From Symbiodinium natans (Eukaryota > Sar > Dinophyceae > Suessiales > Symbiodiniaceae), in NCBI GenBank assembly GCA_905221605.1, contig CAJNDS010002117.1:124001-188000 (forward strand): a stretch of DNA of 64,000 nt. Direction: 5' to 3'. Below are positions 21,625 through 33,379 of this stretch, one piece after another; the first letter of the stretch is position 1; each line of letters starts with the position of its first letter. The position numbers and the translations under genes were made by a program. The notes below the pieces were generated by a model. It did not search any database, was not told the DNA's origin, and saw nothing but the letters and a program-made list of their open reading frames with translations.

Positions 21625-22631
21625 AAGCACGTATGTTACTGTATGTTGACACAAAGAGCAACTCTCCTGGGCACCCCAAGCTGCCTCGCTGGCTGCCCTG
21701 CAGGGTGCCCTGGCTTCACCCCAAGCCAGGCGCCAGCGACTCTCCATTTGCACATTGTCTGGAAAGGGCCGCTGATGTGTTGGGAGCCCTTTCAGTGATG
21801 GTTCACTGGTCTCTGGTCGATGCTGAATGGCTGCCTCTCGCTGTGGCTGCTAAGCTCAGAGATCCTTCTGGCTGTGTGCTTGCGGTTTGTTGCTGCTGTT
21901 GCTCGATCCACAATGCTCCCGCCAGTAGTATCCAAGAGACATGTTTCACAGTGAAACTTTTGCAGCGACTTGCGCTGCGCTGCTCACGACTATTGGAAGC
22001 GGTTGTGAACATGGAGCTGTTTTGCTTCAGCACCTCGTCAACGCGCCTTTCCGAGATCGTGCTGACTCGACGGATGCTGCTGAGCATGTTGCAGAATTAC
22101 CTGCTGGCTGCGAATGCAATCGAATGCATGACACTTCCAGCAGGCAATCTGTCGGCATTGTGTGGACGATATTCCACCGCCTTGTCGATGCCACCCGTGA
22201 TTTTGCCCAGCACGACGAAGCAAGCACAGGCCTGACGGCTCTCGAAATCGCAGTTGTCCCAACAGAAGAGTCCGAAAAAATGAGTGCTCGGCCACGATCA
22301 ACGAAACCAGGGACCACAGCCAGCCCATCATTTGTAGGAGCGCGAACCCCCAAGCCTGGCGAGACGGTGCGAAGCTGTGATCGCAAAATCAGTACTCCGC
22401 TTTTAGAACGAGGCAAGACGAAGTCATATCTCGCCTATTCGAGCCATTTTGAGCCTCCGGATTGCCCAGTCAAGGCAACATACCACTTTGTGGTTTTGCC
22501 TCTGTGCTGGCACAAATGCGTCACCCGCGTCAGCCGCGGGCCCTCGAACGGAAAGGGTCTGGACCAGTTTTGTCCGATGCGATGGTCATCTACAGGTGGG
22601 GTTTCGGAAGTCGGTTTGAGAGACGGCATAA

Positions 22632-22812
<181 letters not shown>

Positions 22813-22814
22813 AT

Positions 22815-24590
22815 CCGCCGACCCCGCCTTTGGGGTCGAGCGCCCGGGAAGCCCCTTACACGGGAGGTAGTCCTGACGACCCCCCCGCCCCCCCCACCCT
22901 TCCCTTCCCCCGACCAGGGACCCCCCCTCCCGGCCGCCAAAAAACACTTTTTTCTCCCTGACCCCTCCCCCGACCTGACGACCCCTCCGCGCCCCGACCA
23001 GGGACCCCCCCCCCTCGTGACCCCAAAAAACTCAAAAACACTTTTTTTGTCGGGTTCAGAACCGACGATTTTTGACCGCCAACCCACAAAAACGCTCCGT
23101 GCGTGCTTGCCCTGCCCCTACCCCCTACTCCTCCCAAGCCGGAAGTCCACCACCCAAACCCCACCCCCCTCCCCTTCCGCCCCGGACCATGGCCCGCCAA
23201 CCCACCAAAACGCTCCGTGCGTGCTTGCCCTGCCCCTACCCCCGACTCCTCCCGAGCCCGAAGTCCACCACCCAAACCCCACCCCCCGGCCCCAAAAAAC
23301 TCAAAAACACTTTTTTTGTCGGGTTCAGAACCGACGATTTTCGACCGCCAACCCACAAAAACGCTCCGTGCGTGCTTGCCCTGCCCCTACCCCCTACTCC
23401 TCCCGAGCCCGAAGTCCACCACCCAAACCCCACCCCCCTCCCCTTCCGCCCTGGACCAGGGACCCCCCACCGGTCGCCCTTACCTTCTGCCCACTGACCC
23501 TTACCCTACCACCCCCCTACCAGGCGACCTGGACCCCCCACCCCCACCCCCTCCCCTTCCGCCCCCCGACCAGGGACCCCCCCTCCCGGCCCCAAAAAAC
23601 TCAAAAACCCTTTTTTTTGACGATTTCTGACCCAACCCCCAAACGCTTCGTGCGTGCTTGCCCTGCCCCTACCCCCTTTTCTCCTCCCGAGCCCGAAGTC
23701 CACCACCCATCGACCCCCGCCCCCACCCCCTCCCCCTGACCAGGGACCCGCCCCTCCCGGCCCCGAAAAACTCAAAAACACTTTTTTTGTCGGGTTCAGA
23801 ACGGACGATTTTTGACCGCCAAGCCCCTACCCCCTACTCCTCCCGAGCCCGAAGTCCACAAGGTGGCCCTTACCTTCTGCCCCCCGACCAGGCGACCCAG
23901 ACCCGCCCGACCTGTCGACCCCCACCCCCCCCTCCCCTTCCGCCCCCCGACCAGGGACCCCCCCCTCCCGGCCCCAAAAAACTCAAAAACACTTTTTGTG
24001 TCAAGTTCAGAACTGACGATTTCTGACCGCCAACCCACAAAAACGCTCCGTGCGTGCTTGCCCTGCCCCTACCCCCTACTGCTCCCCAGCCCGAAGTCCA
24101 CCAGCCAAACCCCACCCCTCCCCTTCCGCCCCGACCAAAGGACCCCCCCGCCACCTAGCCCACAAAAACGCTCCGCGCGTGCTTGCCCTGCCCCTCCTCC
24201 CAAGCCCAAAGTCCAGCACCCAAACCCGTTCCTTGCTGGTGTCCCTTCCCGCACCCCAGACCCCCTGCCCACCTGCCCATTGCCCCCGACCCCACCCCCC
24301 GACCATGCGACCCGGACCCACCCGACCTGTCGACCCCCACCCCCACCCCCTCCCCTTCCGCCCCCCGACCAGGGACCCCCCCCCCTCCCGGCCCCAAAAA
24401 ACTCAAAAACACTGGGTTTTGAACTTGACCGCCAACCCACAAACCCACAAAAACGCTCCGTGCGTGCTTGCCCTGCCCCTACCCCCCCCCCCCCCCCCCC
24501 CCCGAGCCCGAAGTCCACCACCCAAACCCCACCCCCCTCCCTTTCGGTGCTGGACCAGGGGACCCCCCCCCACCGGTGGCCCAGCGCCTG
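22815..24590. repeat. C-rich satellite, long units
   Basis: About eight irregular copies of a composite unit. It has a strongly C-rich part, the word 'ccccaaaaaactcaaaaaca', then 'gacgatttttgaccgccaac' and 'aaaacgctccgtgcgtgctt', and finally 'gagcccgaagtccaccaccc'. Copies differ mainly by deletions. The plus strand is extremely C-rich and nearly G-free over long runs. Pro-rich and Gly-rich open frames on the two strands are by-products. Confidence 0.9.
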
Positions 24591-24624
24591 CCCGCATACC
24601 CGCTTCTAATTCATGTCAGCGCAG

Positions 24625-24790
24625 ACTCCGTGACTTCTGCGCGCTCGGCCACTCCCGGCCTGCATCGCGGGCCCTGGCCAGCGTGTTGCGCAGCTGTTGC
24701 ACCGCCTTCCTTTGCGCGGCAGTGCGCGCAACCAAGCGCTGGGCATTCCGGACGGCATTGCTGGACGGGGACATTGCGAGAAGCGCCCTA
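24625..24790 (-). CDS. possible helical exon
   Basis: One minus-strand frame reads as an Arg/Ala/Gln-rich helix (RLVARTAAQRKAVQQLRNTL) flanked by repeat DNA. It resembles a coiled-coil exon but is isolated, and no neighbours were found. Confidence 0.2.
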
Positions 24791-25261
24791 CTAGCCTGCG
24801 ATGCTTAGAGAAACTCAATGCGTAAAGGGAATGTGCCAAACAGCTATGAGTCAACGAAGGGGCCGACCCCACACGCGCACCGACCCCCCGGTTCCACGGG
24901 GGTCGGCGGCAGCGGCGTTAGCCCTTAAATCGGGCAGCGCGAGGTCCCCAAAGGACCGAGCAAATGCGGACCTTTTAGCCCGGGTCGTCCCGGGAATAGC
25001 CTTGCTGGCCTCTGGCCTTCTGCGAAGCAGAATTAGGCCGGACGCCAGTGCCGCCGACCCCCGCGTGCCGCCGGTTTTTTTTTCGTGGTTTTTTGCGTCG
25101 CCACGGAGGCCCCCAGAGGGCGCGCGTCATGAGCATCAGCGGGTCCAGCCCGGGACCCCCAGGCGCGCATCAGGAGCATCAGGCGGCTCCCGGGGCGGGA
25201 CCCCGGGGGCGCATCAGGAGCATGATGCCCCCCAAAGGGCGGGCATAAGCGACGTGTCTAA

Positions 25262-25493
25262 GCCCGGGACTAGGAAAAAGGGAGTTTAGGGGCCTTATAA
25301 AGTGCTTAGAAACTTTAAGGGAGTCTAGGAGCCTCAAACGAGTTTAGGGGCCTGAAAATGCTTAGAAACTTTAAGGGAGTTGAGGAGCCTCGAACGCTTA
25401 GAGATTTTAAGGGAGTTTAGGGGCCTCAAAATGCTTAGAAACTGCTCGCCCCGCGCTTCTGCCTGCGCTGCCCGCCCATGGGCGCAGCCCCTT

Positions 25494-25551
<58 letters not shown>
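25262..25551. repeat. short tandem repeats and (TA)n tract
   Basis: At 25262-25445 a 50-60-bp unit with 'gggagtttaggggcctcaaa' and 'atgcttagaaactttaa' recurs. At 25496-25551 there is a pure TA tract. Confidence 0.85.
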
Positions 25552-25556
<5 letters not shown>

Positions 25557-25639
25557 GTGCTATCCCCCTCAAAGATCTACATGCTTCGATGTGAAGCTGG
25601 AGATTTGCACGAGGGATCCCTAAATCCTAAAGAGTTTCT

Positions 25640-26460
25640 TTTAGCAACCTCACGGGGCTGAAATGTTAATTATTCACTAATCCTAAACGCGCATAGGATG
25701 CAGGAAGGGGACTTGGGGAGCAGAAAAAGGAAACGGACTCAGAGCCCCGAGTCGGAGAATAAGGGTGGTCATTTCTGCCATGAAGAAATTTGCAGAATCA
25801 GTCGGCCCACTTTTGCCCGAATCGGGCCTTAAATCTCATTCGCCAAATCCTAAACGAACAGGATTTAGGAACAGGATCTAGGAAAAAAGCTCAAGGAAAA
25901 TGACGTGCGGAGCAAGATCTTTAAAGAAGATCTAGGGAACAAGATTCTGGGATTCAGGGAATGCTATTTAGGGATCCCGCTCTTTGGGATGCAGCGAAAT
26001 GGATTTAAGTTCGCGGGCTCACTTTTACGGATTGGCTCTATGCTTTAGGAAGGAAGGACCACCCGCCTAATGGCTTCTGCAAGAGGATATGGGGAATATA
26101 GGATAAACGGAATAAGATTTAGGGAACAAGATTTTGGGATCCTACTCTTTAGGGCTAAGTGAAAAATATTTCGGGAATAGGGTCTGCTTTTTAGGGTTTA
26201 TGGGCTGTCCTCTTTAAGACTTAAGGACCCCCTCTTTAAGGCTTAGGGAATAGGACTTAGGGAGGAACTAAATACAGGGTGTACTTAAGTATTGCGGGAA
26301 AAAGATTTGGGATCCCGCTCTTGAGGATTCAGCGACAAGATTTAGGGAATTAGGCTCATTTGTTTGGGATTCCGGGCTTCCTTAGGGGCTCTCCTCAAGG
26401 AAAGAAGATTTAGGGAACAAGATTTCTGGATTTAGTGAACAGGACGTGGGGAATAGGATC
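25640..26460. repeat. degenerate interspersed words resembling TTTAGGG
   Basis: The words 'gatttagggaacaagatt' and 'gggatcccgctcttt' recur at irregular spacing. They look like decayed telomere-like repeat mixed with other sequence. I see no gene here. Confidence 0.55.
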
Positions 26461-26506
26461 CCTAAACCCTGAACCCTAAACTTTAAACCCTAAACCCTAA
26501 ACCCGA
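26459..26506. repeat. interstitial telomere-like tract (CCCTAAA)n
   Basis: Several CCCTAAA units. TTTAGGG-type words reappear in the opposite orientation at about 26680-26730, after a GC-rich core. Confidence 0.8.
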
Positions 26507-26817
26507 AAACCACCCCCCAACCACACCGACAGGGGCGGGGGGGGGGCAGGGGGGTTCCAGACCACGCGCCGGGGGGGGGGGCGGGTTGGAAGGGCACCCT
26601 TTATGGTTGCGCCCCGGCGGGCCTCCCCCCCCCCCCCCGGGGTGGTGTTGTTGTGGGTTGGTTTTTGCGTTTGGGGTTTTAGGGTCAAGGGCTTTAGGGT
26701 TTATGGGGCTTAGGGTTTAGGGCCAGTTTGGGGTTCAGGGCCAGTTTGGGGTTCAGTGTCTTAGGGGGGGAGACCGTAGACCATTGGGGGGGGCACCCCA
26801 GCAACCACATGTATATA

Positions 26818-26824
26818 TATATAT

Positions 26825-26879
<55 letters not shown>

Positions 26880-27111
26880 CCCCCCCATGACCTACCCAGA
26901 TCTGTTTCCCTCACGAAATTCATTATGAACTAGTCCATGACCAAACCATGAGGCTACGTCTGTACTAGCACAAACTCTTAGTTGCTGAGTTCATAGGCCC
27001 CAAAAAAAGTGCACACTTTCAGTTCTATAGAGGATTGTAGTAGACCAAAAAGTGTAAAGTGTACTCACTCAGCTAGTAAGAACAGAAATGGGGGTTTCGA
27101 ACATACATTCG

Positions 27112-27142
<31 letters not shown>

Positions 27143-27150
27143 GTACATAT
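26818..27150. repeat. GA and TA microsatellites
   Basis: A (GA)n tract lies at 26826-26875 and interrupted TA tracts at 27113-27145. Between them is unique sequence without a recognisable gene. Confidence 0.9.
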
Positions 27151-27284
27151 GTGATACACACACACACGTGTTTTCTATTGTAGGCTAGCATCTGAAGGGC
27201 CACCATGCCACTCGGAAAGTGCTTGACAAACAAGATAAGATAGCATATAGCACGTGATCCTTTCCCAGGATGGCAGCCTTCTTG

Positions 27285-28361
27285 CTACCTTGATACGTCG
27301 GCAACTTTGGCCGAAAATCGCTGGCTGAACTCGCTTCTGTCCACACAGCGAACCCAAGCTTCCGCTGCAGCAGCGCTGAGCGCCACCTTGTCGGCAGGAG
27401 GCCTGCTGGTGGGAGCAGATGGGACGCGACGAAAGAGCGCACCCGGCGTAGGAGGTCGGTGCCCAGATTTAGGACCGGCCTTGCGCATCCAGGGCTTGAC
27501 AAGCTGCCGCACGCTTTGGTGAACGAGGCCAGGCTCACGAGCCCAACGCAGCAGCCGCGTTTGGGCTGGGCTCTTTGGGCTCTTTGCAGCTCCAGCATCC
27601 CGCCTTTGAAGCTGTTGAAGCGTTCGATGGCACCAAGCGGCATCCAAGTCTCGGGAGGATGGCAAGTTCCTGGTTCGGTCGCTGGAGACAAGCTCCAATG
27701 CATGCCTCAAGCGAAAGTCGAGAAGGTGTGCGAAGGCCACGACTTCTTTACCTGGCGACCTAGATGCCTCCGTCTCACGTAGCTGCTGCAGCGAGGCTCC
27801 GATTTGGGATATGTGCTCCTCTGTGATCAATCCGCATCGTCCCTGTTCGGATACGGCTCCGGGCGGATCGGCTGCGGCCTTCAGGTGCGGCATGGCTGCA
27901 GCCACTTTCAGCAGGGTGGCTTCGAAACTCTTCAGAGCTGATCCAAATGCCTCACCTGCAAGTGATCGGGCATCTGATTCTTGTGTAAGCTCATACAAGT
28001 TGTCGATTGTCGTGAACATGTGATCAGGACTACATGCACCCATCCTCTCAATAGTGTCCTCCTGCCGTTCTTCAATCTCACGGATGTCGCCGGAGCGCTC
28101 TTCGATCATCGCTTGCACGCGCTTCATGTCAGCAGCCAGAGCTCCAAACATGAACTCTGGCCGAAAGCCGCAGGTCTGGTCGACACTCTCCAACTCTTCA
28201 AAGAGCGTACTCGTCCTCGCCCACATCGCACCATCTGATGCTGCCGGTGCAACCATGGCGCGCTCACCCTCGGATGAGGGTGCACCACGGCCCGACCGCT
28301 GCATGGCAGGCTGACGCGTGCGATAAGACTTGCGCAATGGAGGAGGGATGCCGCCACACAC
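27285..28361 (-). CDS. hypothetical protein, single exon, helical
   Basis: 358 codons with no stop, and a composition like a real protein. I recognise no family. The likely start is either the first Met or the Met 19 residues later (MQRSGRGAPSSEGER). Residues about 75-115 are strongly helical and charged (KRVQAMIEERSGDIREIEER) and could form a coiled coil. A second helical part lies around 205-240 (VVAFAHLLDFRLRHALELVS). The last 90 residues are basic and Pro/Ser-rich (AAKSPKSPAQTRLLRW) and look disordered. There is no signal peptide, membrane segment or cysteine motif. It lies alone among repeats, on the minus strand like the other genes. The overlapping plus-strand frames are fragmented, which supports the minus strand. 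Confidence 0.6.
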   Translation of the reverse strand: MCGGIPPPLRKSYRTRQPAMQRSGRGAPSSEGERAMVAPAASDGAMWARTSTLFEELESVDQTCGFRPEFMFGALAADMKRVQAMIEERSGDIREIEERQEDTIERMGACSPDHMFTTIDNLYELTQESDARSLAGEAFGSALKSFEATLLKVAAAMPHLKAAADPPGAVSEQGRCGLITEEHISQIGASLQQLRETEASRSPGKEVVAFAHLLDFRLRHALELVSSDRTRNLPSSRDLDAAWCHRTLQQLQRRDAGAAKSPKSPAQTRLLRWAREPGLVHQSVRQLVKPWMRKAGPKSGHRPPTPGALFRRVPSAPTSRPPADKVALSAAAAEAWVRCVDRSEFSQRFSAKVADVSR

Positions 28362-28606
28362 ATGGCCGAATCAGGTGTTAAATGCTGCTTGCTGCTCCTT
28401 GTCCTTGGCCCTGTCAATAGCCAATTTATTCATGAGAAAGCTGCGAGCCTCGCACAAGCAAGGCAGAACGTTAACCTTGCTGGCGAGCACAGGCTCGTCT
28501 TCCGCCTGATGTAGCCTAGCAGACGTCACGCCGGCAAGCCTCCAACGAAATTACCGCCAGCAGGCTCAGGAACAGCCTGCCACTCAAAACACATGTCAGT
28601 AGGTCG

Positions 28607-28918
28607 CTAGGCCAGATTGTCATCTGCATCTCCAAGCAGCCTCATCTTGACTCCGCCAACCTCCTCCAGCAAGACAGAACTCTCTGAGGCGAAAACCTCA
28701 GAAGGCGTGAATTGAGGGTCGACGAAAACATGGAAACCAGAACGGTCGAATCTGCAACCAGGACCGCCGAACCAGAAACCAGGACGGCTGAATCGGAAAG
28801 CAAAACGGGAAAATCGGAAACCAGGAAACGGATGATTCGGAAACTGGCTAACGGCTGATCCGGAATCTGCGACACGACTGGAACAGAAACTGGGAAACGG
28901 ATGATTGGAAACCAGCAA
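28607..28918 (-). CDS. possible terminal exon, Phe/Gly-rich
   Basis: A minus-strand frame ending in VLLEEVGGVKMRLLGDADDN and a stop. Its upstream half is a short Arg/Phe/Gly reiteration created by the local repeat 'aaaccaggacggctgaatcg'. It could be the last exon of a gene or only a repeat by-product. Confidence 0.25.
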   Translation of the reverse strand: MLVSNHPFPSFCSSRVADSGSAVSQFPNHPFPGFRFSRFAFRFSRPGFWFGGPGCRFDRSGFHVFVDPQFTPSEVFASESSVLLEEVGGVKMRLLGDADDNLA

Positions 28919-28959
28919 ACGGATGATTTGGGATTAAGGACTGGTCACGTTCTGATCCG

Positions 28960-29280
28960 CGGCAAGTTTCTGATTTGCAGGTTCTGATGGGTTTCTAATG
29001 CGCAGTTGCTGAGTCGCAGCTTCTGAATCGCACAGGTTTCTGATGCGCAGTTTTGGATTCGCGCAAGTTCATGATACGAAGTTTCCAATTCGCATGGGTT
29101 TCTGATGCGCAGTTTCTGATTCGTTCAAGTTCATGATGCGCAGTTGCCGATTCTCGTGGGTTTCTGATGCGCAGTTTCTGACGCGCGCCGGTTTCTGATT
29201 CGCAGGTTCTGCATGGGCTAGCTTCTGATTCGCAGTTGTTGATTCGTAGTTTCTGGCTCGCAGGCCAATTTCTGCCTTTT
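28960..29280. repeat. interspersed 'tctgattcgcag' repeat
   Basis: The words 'gatgcgcagtttctgattcg' and 'gggtttctgatgcgcag' repeat at about 30-40 bp. A related short block occurs at 43145-43235. Confidence 0.8.
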
Positions 29281-29754
29281 TGGTTGACTGAGGTAGCTCG
29301 GCCAAATGGGATTTGTGCCATCCCAAACCCCACCCGCTTCTAGGCTGGGGCTCTGTTCCCAAACATCTCAATTTACTTAAGCCAACCTCTTTTAGGGGGC
29401 CTAGTTCTATTACGCCCAGAAACCTGTGCTGCTGGTAACGTAATCGTGGCTCCACAACCCGCCCGGGGTTAAAACCCTATGATGCTGCTGGCAACGTAGT
29501 CGTGGCTCCATAACTCACCCGTGGAGCCACGAATACGTTCCAGGTGCCAGGAGCGCCCACAAAGGATGAACATCTCAACTTACTTCAAATTTACTTCAAC
29601 CACCCCCGTTTAGAGAGCAAATTTATAACCCTCCCACGATCACCCCTCACTGTAAACTTTAACCCCACCCTCGCAATCATTATCCCCTTAAACCCCCCAC
29701 ATGCAATCATTTCCTGCCATGAAGGGATGGCTGCTCATTACCCCCCCTTTGCAA

Positions 29755-31890
29755 ATTCGAGGGGACTGTTTCGATAACGGCTTCGCCCGCTCGCAGTCAT
29801 AGCCAATTCCCGGGAGTGTTTTCGGTAACGGCTTCGACCGGTCGCAGTCATAGCAAATTCCAGGGACGGTTTTCGGGAACGGCTTCGCCCGCTCGCAGTC
29901 ATAGCAAATTCCAGGGACTGTTTTCGGTAACGGCTTCGCCCGCTCGCAATCATAGCCAATTCCACGGACTGTTTTCGGTAACGGCTTAGCCCGCTCGCAG
30001 TCACAACAAATTCCCGGGACTGCTTTCGGTAACGGCTTCGCCCGCTCGCAGTCATAGCAGATTCCAGGGACTGTTTTCGGTAACGGCTTCGCCTGCTCGC
30101 AGCCATAGCAAATTCCACGGACTGCTTTCGGTAACGGCAATGTAACGGCTTCGCCCACTCGCAGTCATAGCAAATTCCAGGGGCTGTTTTCGGTAACGGC
30201 TCCGCCCGCTCGCAATCATAGCCACTTCCAGGGACTGTTTTCGGTAACAGCTTCGCCCGCTCGCTGTCATGGCAAATTCCAAGGACTGCTTTCGGTAACG
30301 GCTTCGCCCGCTCGCAGCCATAGGAAGTTCCAGGGACTGTTTTCGGTAACGGCTTCGCCCGCTCGCAGTCATAGCCAATTCCAAGGACTGCTTTCGGTAA
30401 CGGCTTCGCCCGCTCGCACAATCATAGCCAATTCCACGGACTGTTTTCGGTAACGGCTTCGCCCGCTCGCAGTCACAACTCATTCCCGGGACTGTTTTCG
30501 GTAACGGCTTCGCCCGCTCGCAGTCATAGCAAATTCCAAGGACTGTTCTCGGCAACGGCTTCGCCCGTTTGCAGTCATAGCAAATTCCAGGGACTGTTTT
30601 CGGTAAGGCCTTCGCCCGCTCGCAGTCATAACAAAGTCCCGGGACTGTTTTCGGTAACAGCTTCGCCCGCTCGCAGTCATAGCAAAATCCAGAGCCTGTT
30701 CTCGGTAACGGCTTCGCCCGCTCGCAGTCATAGCAAATTCCAAGGACTGTTCTCGGCAACGGCTTCGCCCGTTTGCAGTCATAGCAAATTCCAGGGACTG
30801 TTTTCGGTAAGGCCTTCGCCCGCTCGCAGTCATAACAAAGTCCCGGGACTGTTTTCGGTAACGGCTTCGCCCGCTCGCAGTCATAGCCAATTCCACGGAC
30901 TGTTTTCGGTAACGGCTTCGCCCGCTCGCAGTCACAACAAATTCCCGGGACTGTTTTCGGTAACGGCTTCGCCCGCTCGCAGTCATAGCAAATTCCCGGG
31001 ACTGCTTTTCGGAAACGGCTTCGCCCGCTAGCAGTCATAGCAAATTCCCGGGACTGTTTTCGGTAACGGCTTCGCCCACTCGCAGTCATAGCAAATTCCA
31101 AGGACTTTTTTCGGCAACGGCTTCGCCCGCTCGCAGTCATACTAGTAGCAAATTCCAGGGACTGTTTTCGGTAACGGCTTCGCCCGCTCGCAGTCATAGC
31201 CAATTCCAGGGACTGTTTTCGGTAACGGCTTAGCCCGTTCGCAGTCATAGCCAATTCCATGGACTGTTTTCGGTAACGGCTTGCCCCGCTCGCAGTCATA
31301 GCAAATTCCAGGGACTGTTGTCAGTAACGGCTTCGCCCGCTCGCAATCATAACAAATTGCCGGGACTGTTTGCGGTCACGGCTTCGCCCCATCGCAATCA
31401 TAGCAAATTCCAGGGACTGTTTTCGGTAACGGCTTCGCCCGCTCGCAGTCATAGCAAATTTCATGGGGACTGTTTTCGGTAACGGCTTCGCCCGCTCGCA
31501 GTCACAGCAAATTCCAGGGACTGTTTTCGGTAACGGCGTCTCCCGCTCGCAGTCATAGCAAAATCCAGGACTGTTTTCGGTAACGGCTTCGCCCGCTCGC
31601 AGCCATAGCAAATTCATGCAAATACCAAGGGTTTTTTCGATAACGGCTTCGCCCGTTCGCAGTCATAGCCAATTCCAGGGACTGTTTTCGGTAACGGCTT
31701 CGCCCACTCGCAGTCATAGCAAATTCCCGGGACTGTTTTCGGTAACGGCTTCGCCCGCTCACAGTCATAGCAAGTTCCAGGGACTGTTTTCGGTAACGGC
31801 TTCGCCCGCTCGCAGTCATAGCAAATTGCTGGGACTGTTTTCGGTAACGGCATTGCCCGCTCGCAGTCATACCAAATTCCAAAGCGGATA
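29755..31890. repeat. 51-bp tandem repeat array, about 41 copies
   Basis: The unit joins 'ttttcggtaacggcttcgcc', 'cgctcgcagtcatagca' and 'aattccagggactg' (51 bp). Because 51 is a multiple of three, minus-strand frames stay open over long distances (30052-31299 for 415 codons), giving 17-residue periodic peptides. Short indels switch the array from one periodic peptide to another, which argues against a translated protein. Confidence 0.95.
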
Positions 31891-32164
31891 TGATTGCAGG
31901 ATTTTTGCAATCATGAATCCCCCCTTACCCCCCTGCAATCTTATTTAAGGTAGCGGTGATCTCCCACGTGTTAGTTAGTCTGTTAGAGGGTCAAGCTTAC
32001 CCTATGACGCCCCAAAACGTAATCGCTTCTCCATAACCCGCCCGGGGGCGAACCCCTATGACGTAAGATAATGGAGATGTGTCCCTTTGTACAGTGTGTG
32101 AGAACCCCTTTTGGGGAGGGAGTTATAAATCCTGGTTTGGATTTTCCCCATATACGGCTGGTTG

Positions 32165-33360
32165 GGCCTGGTCAACGCGGGTGCGAAAGGCTTTTGGGGG
32201 TTCGTCAACATTGGGGCTGGTCAACGCACGCTCGTTGGCCACGACGCGGGTGCGAAAGGCTTTTGGGGGTTCGTCAACATTGGGGCTGGTCAACGCACGC
32301 TTGTTGTCCACAACGTGGGTGAAAGGCTTTTTGAGGGTTCGTCAACATTAGGGCTAGTCAACGCACGCTTGTTGTCCACAACGTGGGTGCGAAAGGCTTT
32401 TGGGGGTTCGTCAACATTGGGGCTGGTCAACGCACGCTTGTTGTCCACAACGTGGGTGCGAAAGGCTTTTGGGGGTTCGTCAACAATGGGGCTGGTCAAC
32501 GCACGCTTGTTGTCCACAACGTGGGTGCAAAAGGCTTCTTGGGGGTTCGTCAACATTGGGGCTGGTCAACGCACGCTTGTTGTCCACAACGTGGGTGCGA
32601 AAGGCTTCTTGGGGGCTCGTCAACATTGGGGCTGGTCAACGCGCTTGTCGTCCACAACGTGGGTGCGAAAGGCTTCTTGGGGGCTCGTCAACATTGGGGC
32701 CGGTAAACGCACGCTTGTTGTCCACAACGTGGGTGCGAAAGGTTGGGGCTCGTCAACATTGGGGCCTGGTCAACGCACGCTTGTTGTCCACAACGTGGGT
32801 GCGAAAGGCTTTTTGGGCTCGTCAACATTGGGGCTGGTCAACGCACGCTTGTTGTCCACAACGTGGGTGCGAAAGGTTGGGGCTCGTCAACATTGAGGCT
32901 GGTCAACGCACGCTTGTTGTCCACAACGCGGGTGCGAAAGGCTTCTTGGGGGCTCGTCAACATTGGGGCTGGTCAACGCACGCTTGTTGTCCACACCGTG
33001 GGTAAGGCTTTTTGGGGGCTCGTCAACATTGGGGCCTGGTCAACGCACGCTTCTTGTTCACAACGTGGGTGCGAAAGGCTTCTTGGGGGCTCGTCAACAT
33101 TGGGGCTGGTCAACGCACGCTTGTTGTCCACAACGTGGGTGCGAAAGGCTTCTTGGGGGCTCGTCAACATTGAGGCTGGTCAACGCGCGCTTGTTGTCCA
33201 CAACGTGGGTGCGAAAGGCTTCTTGGGGGCTCGTCAACATTGAGGCTGGTCAACGCACGCTTGTTGTCCACAACGTGGGTGCGAAAGGCTTCTTGGGGGC
33301 TCGTCAACATTGGGGCTGGTCAACGCACGCTTGTTGTCCACAACGTGGGTGCGAAAGGCG
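32165..33360 (+). repeat. 69-70-bp satellite array, orientation A
   Basis: About 17 copies. The unit contains 'gtgggtgcgaaaggctt', 'tcgtcaacattggggctggt' and 'caacgcacgcttgttgtcca'. Spacing between successive copies alternates between 69 and 70 bp, with some shorter copies. It is the same family as the array at 55768-57135, which is inverted. Confidence 0.95.
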
Positions 33361-33379
33361 CCCCCCGGTTACCCAAAAA

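Noticed and set aside
22436-22460. 'gagccattttgagcc' resembling part of the dinoflagellate spliced leader
   Set aside because: Only about 10-12 bases match, the order is imperfect and no gene start follows, so chance is likelier.
29755-33360. CRISPR-like look of regularly spaced repeats
   Set aside because: Units are continuous tandem copies without unique spacers, in a eukaryotic genome, with no cas genes.
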